Shown: positions 15,590-22,281 of the stretch, piece after piece
How positions within the stretch are numbered: the first letter of the stretch is position 1
How the letters are laid out: every line of letters begins with the position of its first letter
Assembly (NCBI GenBank): GCA_964591705.1
Contig: CAZQCX010000022.1
Coordinates: 1-23,365 of the forward strand
Reading direction: 5' to 3'
Length of the DNA stretch: 23,365 bases
Source: UBA11855 sp964591705
GTDB lineage: Archaea > Thermoproteota > Bathyarchaeia > Bathyarchaeales > Bathycorpusculaceae
Made by a program: the position numbers and the translations under genes
The notes under the pieces: generated by a model
What the model was told of the DNA's origin: nothing
The model's input: only the letters and a program-made list of their open reading frames with translations
Database searches by the model: none

Positions 15590-15597
15590 AAAAAAAA
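15590..15597 (-). terminator. T8 tract between binding-protein and ATPase genes
   Basis: Eight consecutive T on the minus strand lie in the 39-base gap after the binding-protein stop (15620). Archaeal RNA polymerase can terminate at U-tracts without a hairpin, so this could release part of the transcripts and keep the binding protein in excess over the membrane parts. This is inference from position. Confidence 0.4.
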
Positions 15598-15619
15598 GGT
15601 TGGGATTTAACTTTTTGGC

Positions 15620-16660
15620 TTAGTAGGCGCTTGGTACAGTGATCGTTCCAGAGACTATTTTGTCTCTAGCTTCTTCCATCTTGTCTATTATTGTGCTTCC
15701 CAATGCTGGGTGTTTGAAGTTGAAAGTTTTCTCCCAGAAATCTTCTTCTTCAGGCAGTCTGCAGCAACCAACCCATCCTTCCTTCAAGCCTCCGTTGTAT
15801 ACTCCACCTTCGAATGTTCCTTCTATGGCATCCTTGATTGTCTCAAAAACAGCGACATCAACTCTCTTGGTCATACTGGCGACTATTTCTGAATATAGAT
15901 AGCATTGGCATGCGTCTACACCAAGCCCCGTAATTCCTCCTTGATGTGCTGCTTCTAAGGCACCCAGTCCACTCTTGCCCGCTGCAACGAATATGGCATC
16001 AACTCCCGCGTCAGTCAAGCTTACTCCCAGTTCTTTGCCTCTGGTTGGATCCGCCCAAGCACCAACGAAAACCGGCTCCATCACTCTTACGCCTGGGTTT
16101 GCCCATTTCGCTCCTGCTTCGTATCCTTTGAAGAAATCCCTGATCAAAGGTATGTCCATGCCGCCGACAAAACCCACTTTTCCACTCGTGGTTTTCATTC
16201 CGGCTACTACGCCTACCAAGAAGGAGCCTTCGTTTGCTTTGAACAGGAGTGACGCTACGTTAGGTTTGTCAACTACCATGTCGACGATTGCAAATTTCTG
16301 ATGTGGATATTCTCCAGCAACTACGGTTAACGCGTCGGCTTGATCAAAACCAATGCAGATGATGATTTCGTACTCGCCTGTTTTTGCAAAGTCTCTATGA
16401 AGACCTTCATATTCGGCTATGGCTTTGGGTTGTACTAAGTCAAATTGCACTCCCAGTTCATCTCTGGCTCTGGTTACGCCTGCGTAGGCTATGTCGTTGA
16501 AGGATTTGTCCCCTAGGCCTCCCGTTGCGAGAACGAGGCCAACTTTCTTTGCTTGTTCTGCGGGAGGTCTCGTGGCTAGGTATACTCCAACAATGGCTAT
16601 CAGTACGATGGCGACAATGATCACTGCTGCAGCTAAGGTTGAAACAGCTCTTCTCCCCAT
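15620..16660 (-). CDS. BMP-family nucleoside-binding protein, membrane-anchored
   Basis: A 346-residue extracytoplasmic binding protein of the BMP/PnrA family, which captures purine nucleosides for ABC import. One N-terminal hydrophobic helix (about 5-30) is followed by ATRPPAEQAKK, a linker like those of archaeal anchored binding proteins. There is no lipobox cysteine, so anchoring should be by the helix. The family signature GGLGDKSFNDIAYAG spans 47-61. KVGFVGGMDIPL (161-172) and FVAAGKSGLGALEAA mark the second lobe. Unusual cysteines (CQC at 251-253, CC at 299-300) sit in the ligand lobes. GAGGTGA precedes ATG 16660, and a TTTAATAA box lies about 45 bases upstream. First gene of the transporter operon. 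Confidence 0.93.
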   Translation of the reverse strand: MGRRAVSTLAAAVIIVAIVLIAIVGVYLATRPPAEQAKKVGLVLATGGLGDKSFNDIAYAGVTRARDELGVQFDLVQPKAIAEYEGLHRDFAKTGEYEIIICIGFDQADALTVVAGEYPHQKFAIVDMVVDKPNVASLLFKANEGSFLVGVVAGMKTTSGKVGFVGGMDIPLIRDFFKGYEAGAKWANPGVRVMEPVFVGAWADPTRGKELGVSLTDAGVDAIFVAAGKSGLGALEAAHQGGITGLGVDACQCYLYSEIVASMTKRVDVAVFETIKDAIEGTFEGGVYNGGLKEGWVGCCRLPEEEDFWEKTFNFKHPALGSTIIDKMEEARDKIVSGTITVPSAY

Positions 16661-16702
16661 TGTTTCACCTCAATTCGGCATCGGTTATTTTGTTTGCATA
16701 TG

Positions 16703-16710
16703 TTATTAAA
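16703..16710 (-). promoter_or_regulatory. TATA box of the transporter operon
   Basis: The minus strand reads AAAAAGGC then TTTAATAA, a BRE-like purine run and a TATA-like box. A start 25 bases downstream would leave a leader of about 20 bases that includes the GAGGTGA ribosome site of the binding-protein gene. Confidence 0.5.
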
Positions 16711-16742
16711 GCCTTTTTGTTTCTTCGAACCACAGTCTCGTG

Positions 16743-17006
16743 TCAGATGTCTCCGGACTCTTGGATCTTCACGTCCTCGTATGGAGCTGCGACTCTTCGG
16801 TAATATTCCAGTTTTATGCATTCTAGGACGCCTATTGCTTTGTTGATATGGAAGTATCGAAGAGGATAGACCTCCTTCAGTATCTTGGTCACTACGTAGT
16901 TGAGCTCTCCATCGACTTCGTCTGGAGGCAGAGTCTTCAGTAATTCAACCAGTTCTTTGAGAATTGTGTTGTACTTAGCTCTATTTCCAGCTCTTATGTA
17001 GGGCAA
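16743..17006 (-). CDS. conserved archaeal protein, DUF6899-like
   Basis: An 87-residue protein best started at TTG 17006, with AAGGAGAG about eight bases upstream. The sequence then begins (M)PYIRAGNR, as homologues begin with MPYI. A longer frame to 17153 exists but adds a low-quality N-terminus and runs into the next ORF. Conserved-looking parts are LPPDEVDGELNYVVTKIL (about 30-47) and NKAIGVLECIKLEYYRR (about 58-74), both helical. The end APYEDVKIQESGDI is acidic. I recall this family as small uncharacterised archaeal and bacterial proteins (DUF6899). No function is known to me. It lies directly upstream of, and on the same strand as, the nucleoside transporter operon, but with a promoter between. 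Confidence 0.75.
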   Translation of the reverse strand: MPYIRAGNRAKYNTILKELVELLKTLPPDEVDGELNYVVTKILKEVYPLRYFHINKAIGVLECIKLEYYRRVAAPYEDVKIQESGDI

Positions 17007-17046
17007 AGATGTTCTCTCCTTCCTAGTAATCGTGAGTGTGGCGGTA

Positions 17047-17352
17047 TTAATAATCTGGGGATATTGAAGGCGTGTGTTTTTGTTTGACAGCTGGCTGTTG
17101 AGTGTGCCCAGCCACAAAAACTTCCAGTCGTTGTTTGCCGACCGTAAGCGCACTAGACAGCTTTTGGATGCTTAGCAAATAATCCTTGGTCTGCGCAGAT
17201 TCCATGCGCAAAATTCCTGGAGCACGTTGGAGCCTGAAAGTGTGGGTTGTTCGTAGAACAAGGATGCGGTCGTCTTCAAGGCAGATGGTATTCTTGGTAG
17301 TTCTTCGTGTTGAAGAGGCTAAGTCTATCAGCGTTGTCTTAGAATGTGTCAC
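17047..17352 (-). CDS. hypothetical protein, about 101 residues
   Basis: A 101-residue ORF from GTG 17352, on the same strand as the DUF6899-like gene and 40 bases upstream of it. It reads like a real soluble protein, with RTTKNTICLEDDRILVLR, a helical MESAQTKDYLLSIQKLSSAL, and a polar Gln/His-rich tail. I recognise no family. No Shine-Dalgarno sequence is seen. TTTAAA lies about 15 bases before GTG, a little close for a leaderless start, so the true start may be slightly further in. A competing plus-strand ORF (17186-17398) covers the same DNA but has a more shadow-like, Arg/Val-rich composition. Confidence 0.5.
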   Translation of the reverse strand: MTHSKTTLIDLASSTRRTTKNTICLEDDRILVLRTTHTFRLQRAPGILRMESAQTKDYLLSIQKLSSALTVGKQRLEVFVAGHTQQPAVKQKHTPSISPDY

Positions 17353-17620
17353 TGGAGTTGAAGGTTTAAAGCCCCGTCAGAAAACGCAAATAAGTTAGTG
17401 CGTTGTCCTATCATTCTGGACGATGAGGAAATCGAGGTACGAAGACGCAGATCGCGGATGATATCTTTTTCCGCTACTGAGTCCAAATCACTCTGAACCC
17501 ACATGAAAATAAATCCTGTGCAGAATAGTGAATAAGTGTTCTTACGCTTCTTCTGAACACTCGTTGGGGATTAAGCAAACTGGGAAATTGTGGAAAGAAA
17601 ACTGGAATTAGGAAGCGGGT
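17353..17620. other. intergenic region, no gene seen
   Basis: No convincing ORF or RNA gene. The only structure I see is a 7-bp inverted repeat, AGTGTTC at 17535-17541 and GAACACT at 17555-17561, with a 13-base loop. It lies about 60 bases beyond the stop of the small membrane-protein gene and could be its terminator. Confidence 0.45.
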
Positions 17621-17842
17621 TTACCGATCTCTCTTGCCTGTCAAGTATGCCCATGTGCCTACCAGTAGGACGGTGAGGCATGCGCCAGCAAACCCTGAAA
17701 TCATGAAGCTTGTGAGCCCGCCCAACGCTGGTAGAACTGAGATCAGCCATGGAATGAAGTATGTCGCCGTAAGCTGTGCAATGACTCCAGCCATGAAACC
17801 CAAGACAGCAATAATCCCGAACACTTTTGTTCTATCACTCAT
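17621..17842 (-). CDS. small two-helix membrane protein
   Basis: A 73-residue protein from ATG 17842, with AAGGTGA seven bases upstream. The first hydrophobic segment is at about 7-28 (VFGIIAVLGFMAGVIAQLTATY). The second is at about 36-66 and is Gly-rich, with ALGG and ISGFAGACLTVLLVG. The C-terminus TGKRDR is positively charged and presumably cytoplasmic. I know of no function. It diverges from the ESCRT/Cdv cluster, with 226 bases between the two start codons. A link to division or membrane remodelling is possible by position but not shown. Confidence 0.7.
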   Translation of the reverse strand: MSDRTKVFGIIAVLGFMAGVIAQLTATYFIPWLISVLPALGGLTSFMISGFAGACLTVLLVGTWAYLTGKRDR

Positions 17843-17977
17843 TCAATTCACCTTTTGCATTAGCATTATTCCAAGTTTCTTTTTAGTCTAACTTACATTT
17901 TTTTGTCTATTATGGGAAACCAAACGTCGGCATGTTTTAATTTTACAACTAAAGCTAAAAACCACTTTCACCCGCCT

Positions 17978-18031
17978 GTATATCTCTACATATATACGTG
18001 CATAATTCCGTCATGTTAACAATGTATAAGA
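17978..18031 (+). promoter_or_regulatory. candidate promoter region of the cdv cluster
   Basis: Two TATA-like elements lie upstream of the first ESCRT-III gene: CATATATAC at 17989-17997 and ATGTATAAG at 18022-18030. The first would give a leader of about 50 bases holding the CGGAGGT ribosome site, while the second would start nearly on top of that site. I favour the first. Shine-Dalgarno-led starts in all four downstream genes suit a leadered operon transcript. Confidence 0.45.
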
Positions 18032-18068
18032 TGCTTCTGCGCAGTCTTTGTTCTTCGGAGGTATAGAA

Positions 18069-18734
18069 TTGTCAGAAAGATTCGCGAAAAAGTGGGAAAC
18101 CAGGAGAGACGACCAGCCATTCACTGACCGCATAAAAGACGCAGTCAAACCCCCAGGGCCACTGAAGCCACGACTCGATTTCGCCGTTAGACGCATTGAA
18201 CTCCAAGTCCAGAAACTTGACCAGGCCACAGAGAGATTCACTCAGCGCGACAAGGCAATCTTTGCCAGAATTGTTGATGCATATACGAAACACGATACTT
18301 CACGTGCAAACGTCTTTGCAAATGAGCTTGCTGAAGTCCGTAAAATGGAACGCTTGATAATCAACGCTAGACTCGCACTCGAGCAAATAGTGCTGAGACT
18401 TCGCACAGTATCTGAGCTGGGCGACGTTGTTTCAACTTTAGGGCCAGCCGTCGGCGTGCTGAGAACAGTCAGATCAGGACTTGTAAGCGTCTTCCCAGAG
18501 GCAGAAAACGAACTTGGCGAAATCGGCAACATGCTCAGCGGAATAATGATCGAAGCAGGCCAAGGCTCAGGAATGACACTGAACTTCGATACAGTGAACG
18601 AGGACGCAAGCAAAATCCTAACAGAAGCCGCAACTGTAGCAGAGCAGAGAATAAAGGAGAAGTTCCCAGACTTGCCAGCTGGCATGCCAGCAATGCCTGC
18701 CTCGCAAGAGAAAGCCGGAACAGAAAGCTACTAA
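18069..18734 (+). CDS. ESCRT-III-like protein, CdvB paralogue without winged helix
   Basis: A 221-residue Snf7/ESCRT-III homologue from TTG 18069, with CGGAGGT upstream; a TTG at 18048 lies before the ribosome site. ESCRT-III proteins polymerise on membranes and constrict the division neck. The basic N-terminus (KPPGPLKPRLDFAVRRIE, about 27-44) is followed by long charged helices (KLDQATERFTQRDKAIFARIVDAY, 49-72, and a helix to 112). The acidic C-terminal part ends in EKFPDLPAGMP (197-207), a proline-rich MIM2-like motif for binding the Vps4 MIT domain. It lacks the C-terminal winged helix of true CdvB, so it resembles Sulfolobus CdvB1/B2. First gene of the cluster. Confidence 0.9.
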   Translation: MSERFAKKWETRRDDQPFTDRIKDAVKPPGPLKPRLDFAVRRIELQVQKLDQATERFTQRDKAIFARIVDAYTKHDTSRANVFANELAEVRKMERLIINARLALEQIVLRLRTVSELGDVVSTLGPAVGVLRTVRSGLVSVFPEAENELGEIGNMLSGIMIEAGQGSGMTLNFDTVNEDASKILTEAATVAEQRIKEKFPDLPAGMPAMPASQEKAGTESY

Positions 18735-18752
18735 AGGTGAAGGAGGGAAAAC

Positions 18753-19472
18753 ATGTCTCAGAATCCCAACCTTTTTCTTTCAATTAACAAACCAGTGAAA
18801 GACGAATACGGTCGTGTTATCGGCAAAATTGCATCTTTGGCAATGACCCCCAGCGGTCAATTTGACGCTGTGTTTGTTGAATTCAACAGTGGAAGATTCT
18901 CAAAGCAGCCCATACGACAGCTCAAATTCAATGGCTCTGAAGTCACCTTCATTTCTTCAACAAAATCTCAAGCAAGTACCCTCTGCGACCAGATACCCTT
19001 GATATGGCGAAAAGATCAAGCTCTGAAGGATCTGTCAGACAAAAAGAAGATTTCGGTTGATATGTACCAGGAAATCCACAACAGCTTCAACAGCATCCTG
19101 AGCCAACTGAAGAAAGACGCACAGATTCTCTCTGACGAGATTGCTGATCAAATATGTTCCTGCGAAGAAGAAATTAAAACGATGAACTATGCCATACTGA
19201 ACCTCGAAATTGAACACGAAATAGGAAAAATCGACGACGATTCTTACAAAGCAGCATTCAATAATCTCCAAGAAAGCCTGAAACGCGCCACAGCAGAGAA
19301 AAACGAGCTTGAGCAAGCAAAAACCAGACTGTCAAACATGATGCTCGGAGATTCGTTGGCATCCGCACCGAAGATCAAGCCCCAAGTCGAATCGCCAGTT
19401 GAAATAAAAGCTGAGCTTCCTGAATCCCCAGTTGTCGTGTACGTGAAAGAAGTAGGCAAAGCCGGAATATAG
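18753..19472 (+). CDS. cdvA: CdvA, membrane-recruiting division protein
   Basis: A 239-residue CdvA. This archaeal protein binds membrane and DNA at mid-cell and recruits CdvB. The N-terminal PRC-barrel-like domain (about 8-72) contains KDEYGRVIGKIASLAM and a second strand set, QFDAVFVEFNSGRF. A long coiled-coil region follows (about 90-205, with heptad-like LSQLKKDAQILSDEIADQI). After a proline-rich linker, the C-terminus ESPVVVYVKEVG (about 225-236) matches the position and style of the E3B peptide that docks on the CdvB winged helix. GGAGGG precedes ATG 18753, 18 bases after the preceding stop. Its partner CdvB follows 37 bases later. Confidence 0.93.
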   Translation: MSQNPNLFLSINKPVKDEYGRVIGKIASLAMTPSGQFDAVFVEFNSGRFSKQPIRQLKFNGSEVTFISSTKSQASTLCDQIPLIWRKDQALKDLSDKKKISVDMYQEIHNSFNSILSQLKKDAQILSDEIADQICSCEEEIKTMNYAILNLEIEHEIGKIDDDSYKAAFNNLQESLKRATAEKNELEQAKTRLSNMMLGDSLASAPKIKPQVESPVEIKAELPESPVVVYVKEVGKAGI

Positions 19473-19509
19473 CCTAAAAAAGAGCAGCATGGGGGAGGGG
19501 GAATAACCG

Positions 19510-20394
19510 ATGAAGAGCTTCACGAGCCCAAGCCCTCCTCCGTTGAAAGAAATTGCCACAAAATCAATTTTTACTCTAAGGGTTCAGCAGAATAAACTTG
19601 AACAGGCAAGCTTTAGGCTGAGAGAACGCGACAGAGTTCTTTTTGAAAGCTGCATGGGCGCATTAAGGCGGAACAAAAAGGAAAAGGCTGCTATTTGCGC
19701 CAATGAAATTGCTGAAATAAGAAAACTAATAAAGTTTCTATACAACGTCCAGCTCGCGATCGAACGCGTTGTACTAAGGCTTGAAACAATCAGGGAACTC
19801 AGCGAAATAGTCGTAGACCTGAAGCCCGCTCTCAAGCTGTTGCAAGATGTTTCACGTGATTTGTTCCAGGTCTTGCCTGATGTATCGGCTGAATTGAACA
19901 ACGTCAACTCCACAATAAGTGAAACGCTCTACGCTACGAAAATAACCGCTGATCCCTCAATAATTCCAGTCGACAGAAAAACAGAAGGCGGCGAGGAAGT
20001 GCTTAAGGAAGTCTCCAGCTTCATAGAACAAAAGCTGAATGAAAACTTGCCTGAACCACCGACGACTGCACCGACGCCGGAAAAATCTAGACTGAAGGAA
20101 TTAGTTGCGCTTTCCGCAAACTGCTCACAAGTGGTGGGTCGAAAGACAATCGAAGAAAGCACCTTGGATGCTTCTCAGACCCTCTTTTCTTACAAGAAAT
20201 CTGAAATCAAGGAAATCCAACTCACTGTCGAGAAGCCCTCTATTGAGGACTCACTTCTCGAGTATGTTAGAAGGTGCAATGGGGAAATAGATCTGAACCG
20301 TTGCTCAAGCGATCTCAAAACATCAAACGATGAGATCGAGAAAGCTCTTGAAACTCTAGGGTCTAAGGGTAAGATCAAGATTGAAGTAAGATAG
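19510..20394 (+). CDS. cdvB: CdvB, ESCRT-III protein with C-terminal winged helix
   Basis: A 294-residue ESCRT-III protein from ATG 19510, preceded by a strong GGGGGAGGGGGAA. The ESCRT-III core covers about 12-150. LRERDRVLFESCMGALRR (37-54) and EIAEIRKLIKFLYNVQLAIERVVLRLETI align by eye with the paralogue at 18069. A proline-rich MIM2-like segment (LNENLPEPPTTAP, about 176-188) should bind the CdvC MIT domain. The final 50 residues, SIEDSLLEYVRRCNGEIDL to GKIKIEVR (244-294), form the winged helix that binds the CdvA C-terminal peptide. A charged linker of about 55 residues separates the two. CdvB links CdvA to the constricting filaments. Confidence 0.93.
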   Translation: MKSFTSPSPPPLKEIATKSIFTLRVQQNKLEQASFRLRERDRVLFESCMGALRRNKKEKAAICANEIAEIRKLIKFLYNVQLAIERVVLRLETIRELSEIVVDLKPALKLLQDVSRDLFQVLPDVSAELNNVNSTISETLYATKITADPSIIPVDRKTEGGEEVLKEVSSFIEQKLNENLPEPPTTAPTPEKSRLKELVALSANCSQVVGRKTIEESTLDASQTLFSYKKSEIKEIQLTVEKPSIEDSLLEYVRRCNGEIDLNRCSSDLKTSNDEIEKALETLGSKGKIKIEVR

Positions 20395-20419
20395 CAGCAA
20401 AAATGACGGAGAAAAAGTA

Positions 20420-21598
20420 ATGAGCGCCTCACAGGAACTTGAAAAAGCTGCAACTGCATTTGCGTTGGATGCCGTTCGCCTTGACAAAGCGGGATCCAAA
20501 GGGAAAGCTATAACCCTTTACCAAAAGGCAATTGAAAACCTCTTGCAGCTTGTTCAGCTCTACCCTGAGTATGGTCTCAACAAGGTCTATGTGCAGAGGG
20601 CGATTGCCTACCAGGAGCGAATCAAAGCGTTGCAGGGCGCTGTTTCGCCTGCTGACTACCAGATAGGCGCTGACGGAAGGGGCACCGAAGGCGCGGGTGG
20701 TGGCTCAACCACTGAGGGCGGCAAGTCAAGCTACGAAGAGCTCATTGTCACGGAAAAACCAAAGGTGGTTTGGGACGAAGTTGTAGGCTTAGAAACCGCG
20801 AAGAAGGCGATAAAGGAGGCTATAGTTTACCCTGTTCAACGACCCGATCTGTTTCCATTAGGGTGGCCACGGGGCATACTGCTCTTCGGTCCTCCTGGAT
20901 GCGGTAAAACCCTGATCGCGGCAGCGGTTGCTACTGAGCTGGATGCAACCTTCTATTCGATTGATGCGGCCTCAATAATGTCCAAGTGGCTTGGAGAGGC
21001 AGAACAGAACGTTGCAAGACTTTTCGGTTCCGCCAGAAAATCTTCTAACGATGGAAAACCAGCTATTGTTTTCGTTGACGAGCTGGATTCACTGATGGGT
21101 CAGCATTCAAATGAAGTGGGGGGTGAAATTCGTGTTCGCAACCAGTTTCTTAAAGAAATGGACGGGGTCATGGACAAAGGAAAAGCCCTGCACGTTTACG
21201 TTATCGGTGCCACCAACAAGCCCTGGGATTTGGACTGGGCGTTCATTCGAAGATTCCAAAAGAGGATCCTAGTGCCACTCCCTGATCATCATACGCGACT
21301 GATGATGTTGAAACTCTATACAGGTAACCTGCAAATCACTGAAGACGTCGACTTACACGAGCTAGCTCGACTCTCAGAAGGATTCTCAGGTAGTGATATC
21401 AGAGATGTCTGTCAGTCAGCGCAACTCTCGTTGATTGGCGAGTTTTTCGAATCGGGTCAGGCGATGGACAAGCAGGCCAAACCGAGACCGTTGACGATGT
21501 CAGACTTCAGAGGCATACTCGAAGACCGAAAGCCAAGCGTCTCAATGAGCATGCTCTCGCACTACAGCAGATGGTTCGAAGCTTTCAAGGCGCTTTAG
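20420..21598 (+). CDS. cdvC: CdvC, Vps4-like AAA ATPase
   Basis: A 392-residue AAA ATPase that disassembles ESCRT-III filaments. The N-terminal MIT domain (about 1-75) has three helices, with AITLYQKAIENLLQLV typical of Vps4 MIT. A glycine-rich linker (84-102) leads to the AAA module. Walker A is GPPGCGKT (157-164), the pore-loop region MSKWLGEAE (187-195), Walker B IVFVDELDS (216-224, where many Vps4 proteins have DEID), sensor 1 GATNKPW (263-269), and arginine finger RRF (277-279). RKPSVSMSMLSHYSRWFEAF near the end matches the Vps4 C-terminal helix. GGAG precedes ATG 20420. The MIT domain should bind the MIM motifs of the two ESCRT-III proteins encoded upstream. Confidence 0.95.
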   Translation: MSASQELEKAATAFALDAVRLDKAGSKGKAITLYQKAIENLLQLVQLYPEYGLNKVYVQRAIAYQERIKALQGAVSPADYQIGADGRGTEGAGGGSTTEGGKSSYEELIVTEKPKVVWDEVVGLETAKKAIKEAIVYPVQRPDLFPLGWPRGILLFGPPGCGKTLIAAAVATELDATFYSIDAASIMSKWLGEAEQNVARLFGSARKSSNDGKPAIVFVDELDSLMGQHSNEVGGEIRVRNQFLKEMDGVMDKGKALHVYVIGATNKPWDLDWAFIRRFQKRILVPLPDHHTRLMMLKLYTGNLQITEDVDLHELARLSEGFSGSDIRDVCQSAQLSLIGEFFESGQAMDKQAKPRPLTMSDFRGILEDRKPSVSMSMLSHYSRWFEAFKAL

Positions 21599-21627
21599 CA
21601 ACAAGGGAGGGAACACAAAGAAGAAAA

Positions 21628-21702
21628 ATGGCTGATAACGGCTGCGTGGAAAAGTCTGGAGAAAACATATTTTTGCACGCTCTCCCTTCTCCCCCTCAAT
21701 AG
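21628..21702 (+). CDS. possible 24-residue peptide ORF (doubtful)
   Basis: ATG 21628 opens a frame that ends at TAG 21702, encoding MADNGCVEKSGENIF and nine further residues. GGGAGGG lies about 17 bases upstream, further than usual. The ORF starts beside and runs through the left arm of the inverted repeat at 21631-21734, so the conservation of either one might explain the other. I give it little weight. Confidence 0.15.
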   Translation: MADNGCVEKSGENIFLHALPSPPQ

Positions 21703-21734
21703 ATCTCCAGACTCCACACAACAGCCCTATCAGC
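21631..21734. repeat. long imperfect inverted repeat between cdvC and mobB
   Basis: The left arm (21631-21662) and right arm (21704-21734) share GCTGATA, GGCTG, GTGGA and GTCTGGAGA in order, as inverted blocks with small bulges, around a 41-base loop. The stem is about 25 paired bases over 31-32 positions. On the minus strand the stem is followed by ATTTTTCTTCTTTG (21629-21616), so it may terminate mobB. It also lies 32 bases past the cdvC stop. It is longer than an ordinary terminator stem. Confidence 0.8.
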
Positions 21735-21740
21735 GATGAG

Positions 21741-22262
21741 TTATTTCTTCAATAGCCTCTCTTCTATGATGTCAGCAAGCTTCTCAGGATTCTTCAAAGC
21801 GTTCGCATAGGGAACCGTGGAGTTCACGTTTTCCGTGTTGTAAGGTCCGCTGAATGCCAATATTGGTTTGTAGGCTTCAGATGCGCTTACCGCCTCTTCC
21901 CTTGATTTCACGACAACGATTTTGGGGATTCTCTCAAATTTCGCAAGCCTCTTCTTCAACCCTTCAATCAAGACCACATCGTTACCCTCACATTCTCGCA
22001 GAAGCGCGTCGATCTTCACTTCGTCAATGGGCACTTTGTGGATTGTGGCGACTTCGTTTGCGGCCACGCTCACTATGGTTGTTGCTCCTGCTTGTGCGAA
22101 ACGCCATGTGTCCTTTCCTTGTGTGTCTATGGTAAATTCCGGTTCAGACACGTGTTTTATTGCCGCTACTTTGTGCCCTCCTTTTGTCAGTTCCCGGATT
22201 AGGTTCTCAGTTGTTGTGGTTTTTCCAGATTTCTTTGTTCCAACAATGGCTACTGCTAGCAT
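21741..22262 (-). CDS. mobB: MobB, molybdopterin-guanine dinucleotide biosynthesis adaptor
   Basis: A 173-residue P-loop GTPase. MobB binds GTP and helps deliver guanine nucleotide during maturation of the molybdenum or tungsten cofactor. Walker A is GTKKSGKT (8-15). VAAIKHVSEPEFTIDTQGKDTWRFAQAGA (about 32-60) is the characteristic His/Asp-Thr-x-GKDT region. VVLIEGLKK (about 96-104) is the Walker-B-like strand with its Glu, and the protein ends with the usual AYKPILAFSG and a helical tail. Full length. It starts 19 bases after the winged-helix gene on the same strand, so they are probably co-transcribed. No MobA or molybdoenzyme gene is in the window. Confidence 0.93.
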   Translation of the reverse strand: MLAVAIVGTKKSGKTTTTENLIRELTKGGHKVAAIKHVSEPEFTIDTQGKDTWRFAQAGATTIVSVAANEVATIHKVPIDEVKIDALLRECEGNDVVLIEGLKKRLAKFERIPKIVVVKSREEAVSASEAYKPILAFSGPYNTENVNSTVPYANALKNPEKLADIIEERLLKK

Positions 22263-22281
22263 CTCTTACATCGCTGCCTCG

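Noticed and set aside
17186..17398. 70-codon plus-strand ORF opposite the 101-residue hypothetical
   Set aside because: It is Val/Arg-rich with a shadow-like composition and has no ribosome site. The opposite strand is the better coding candidate, though not certain.
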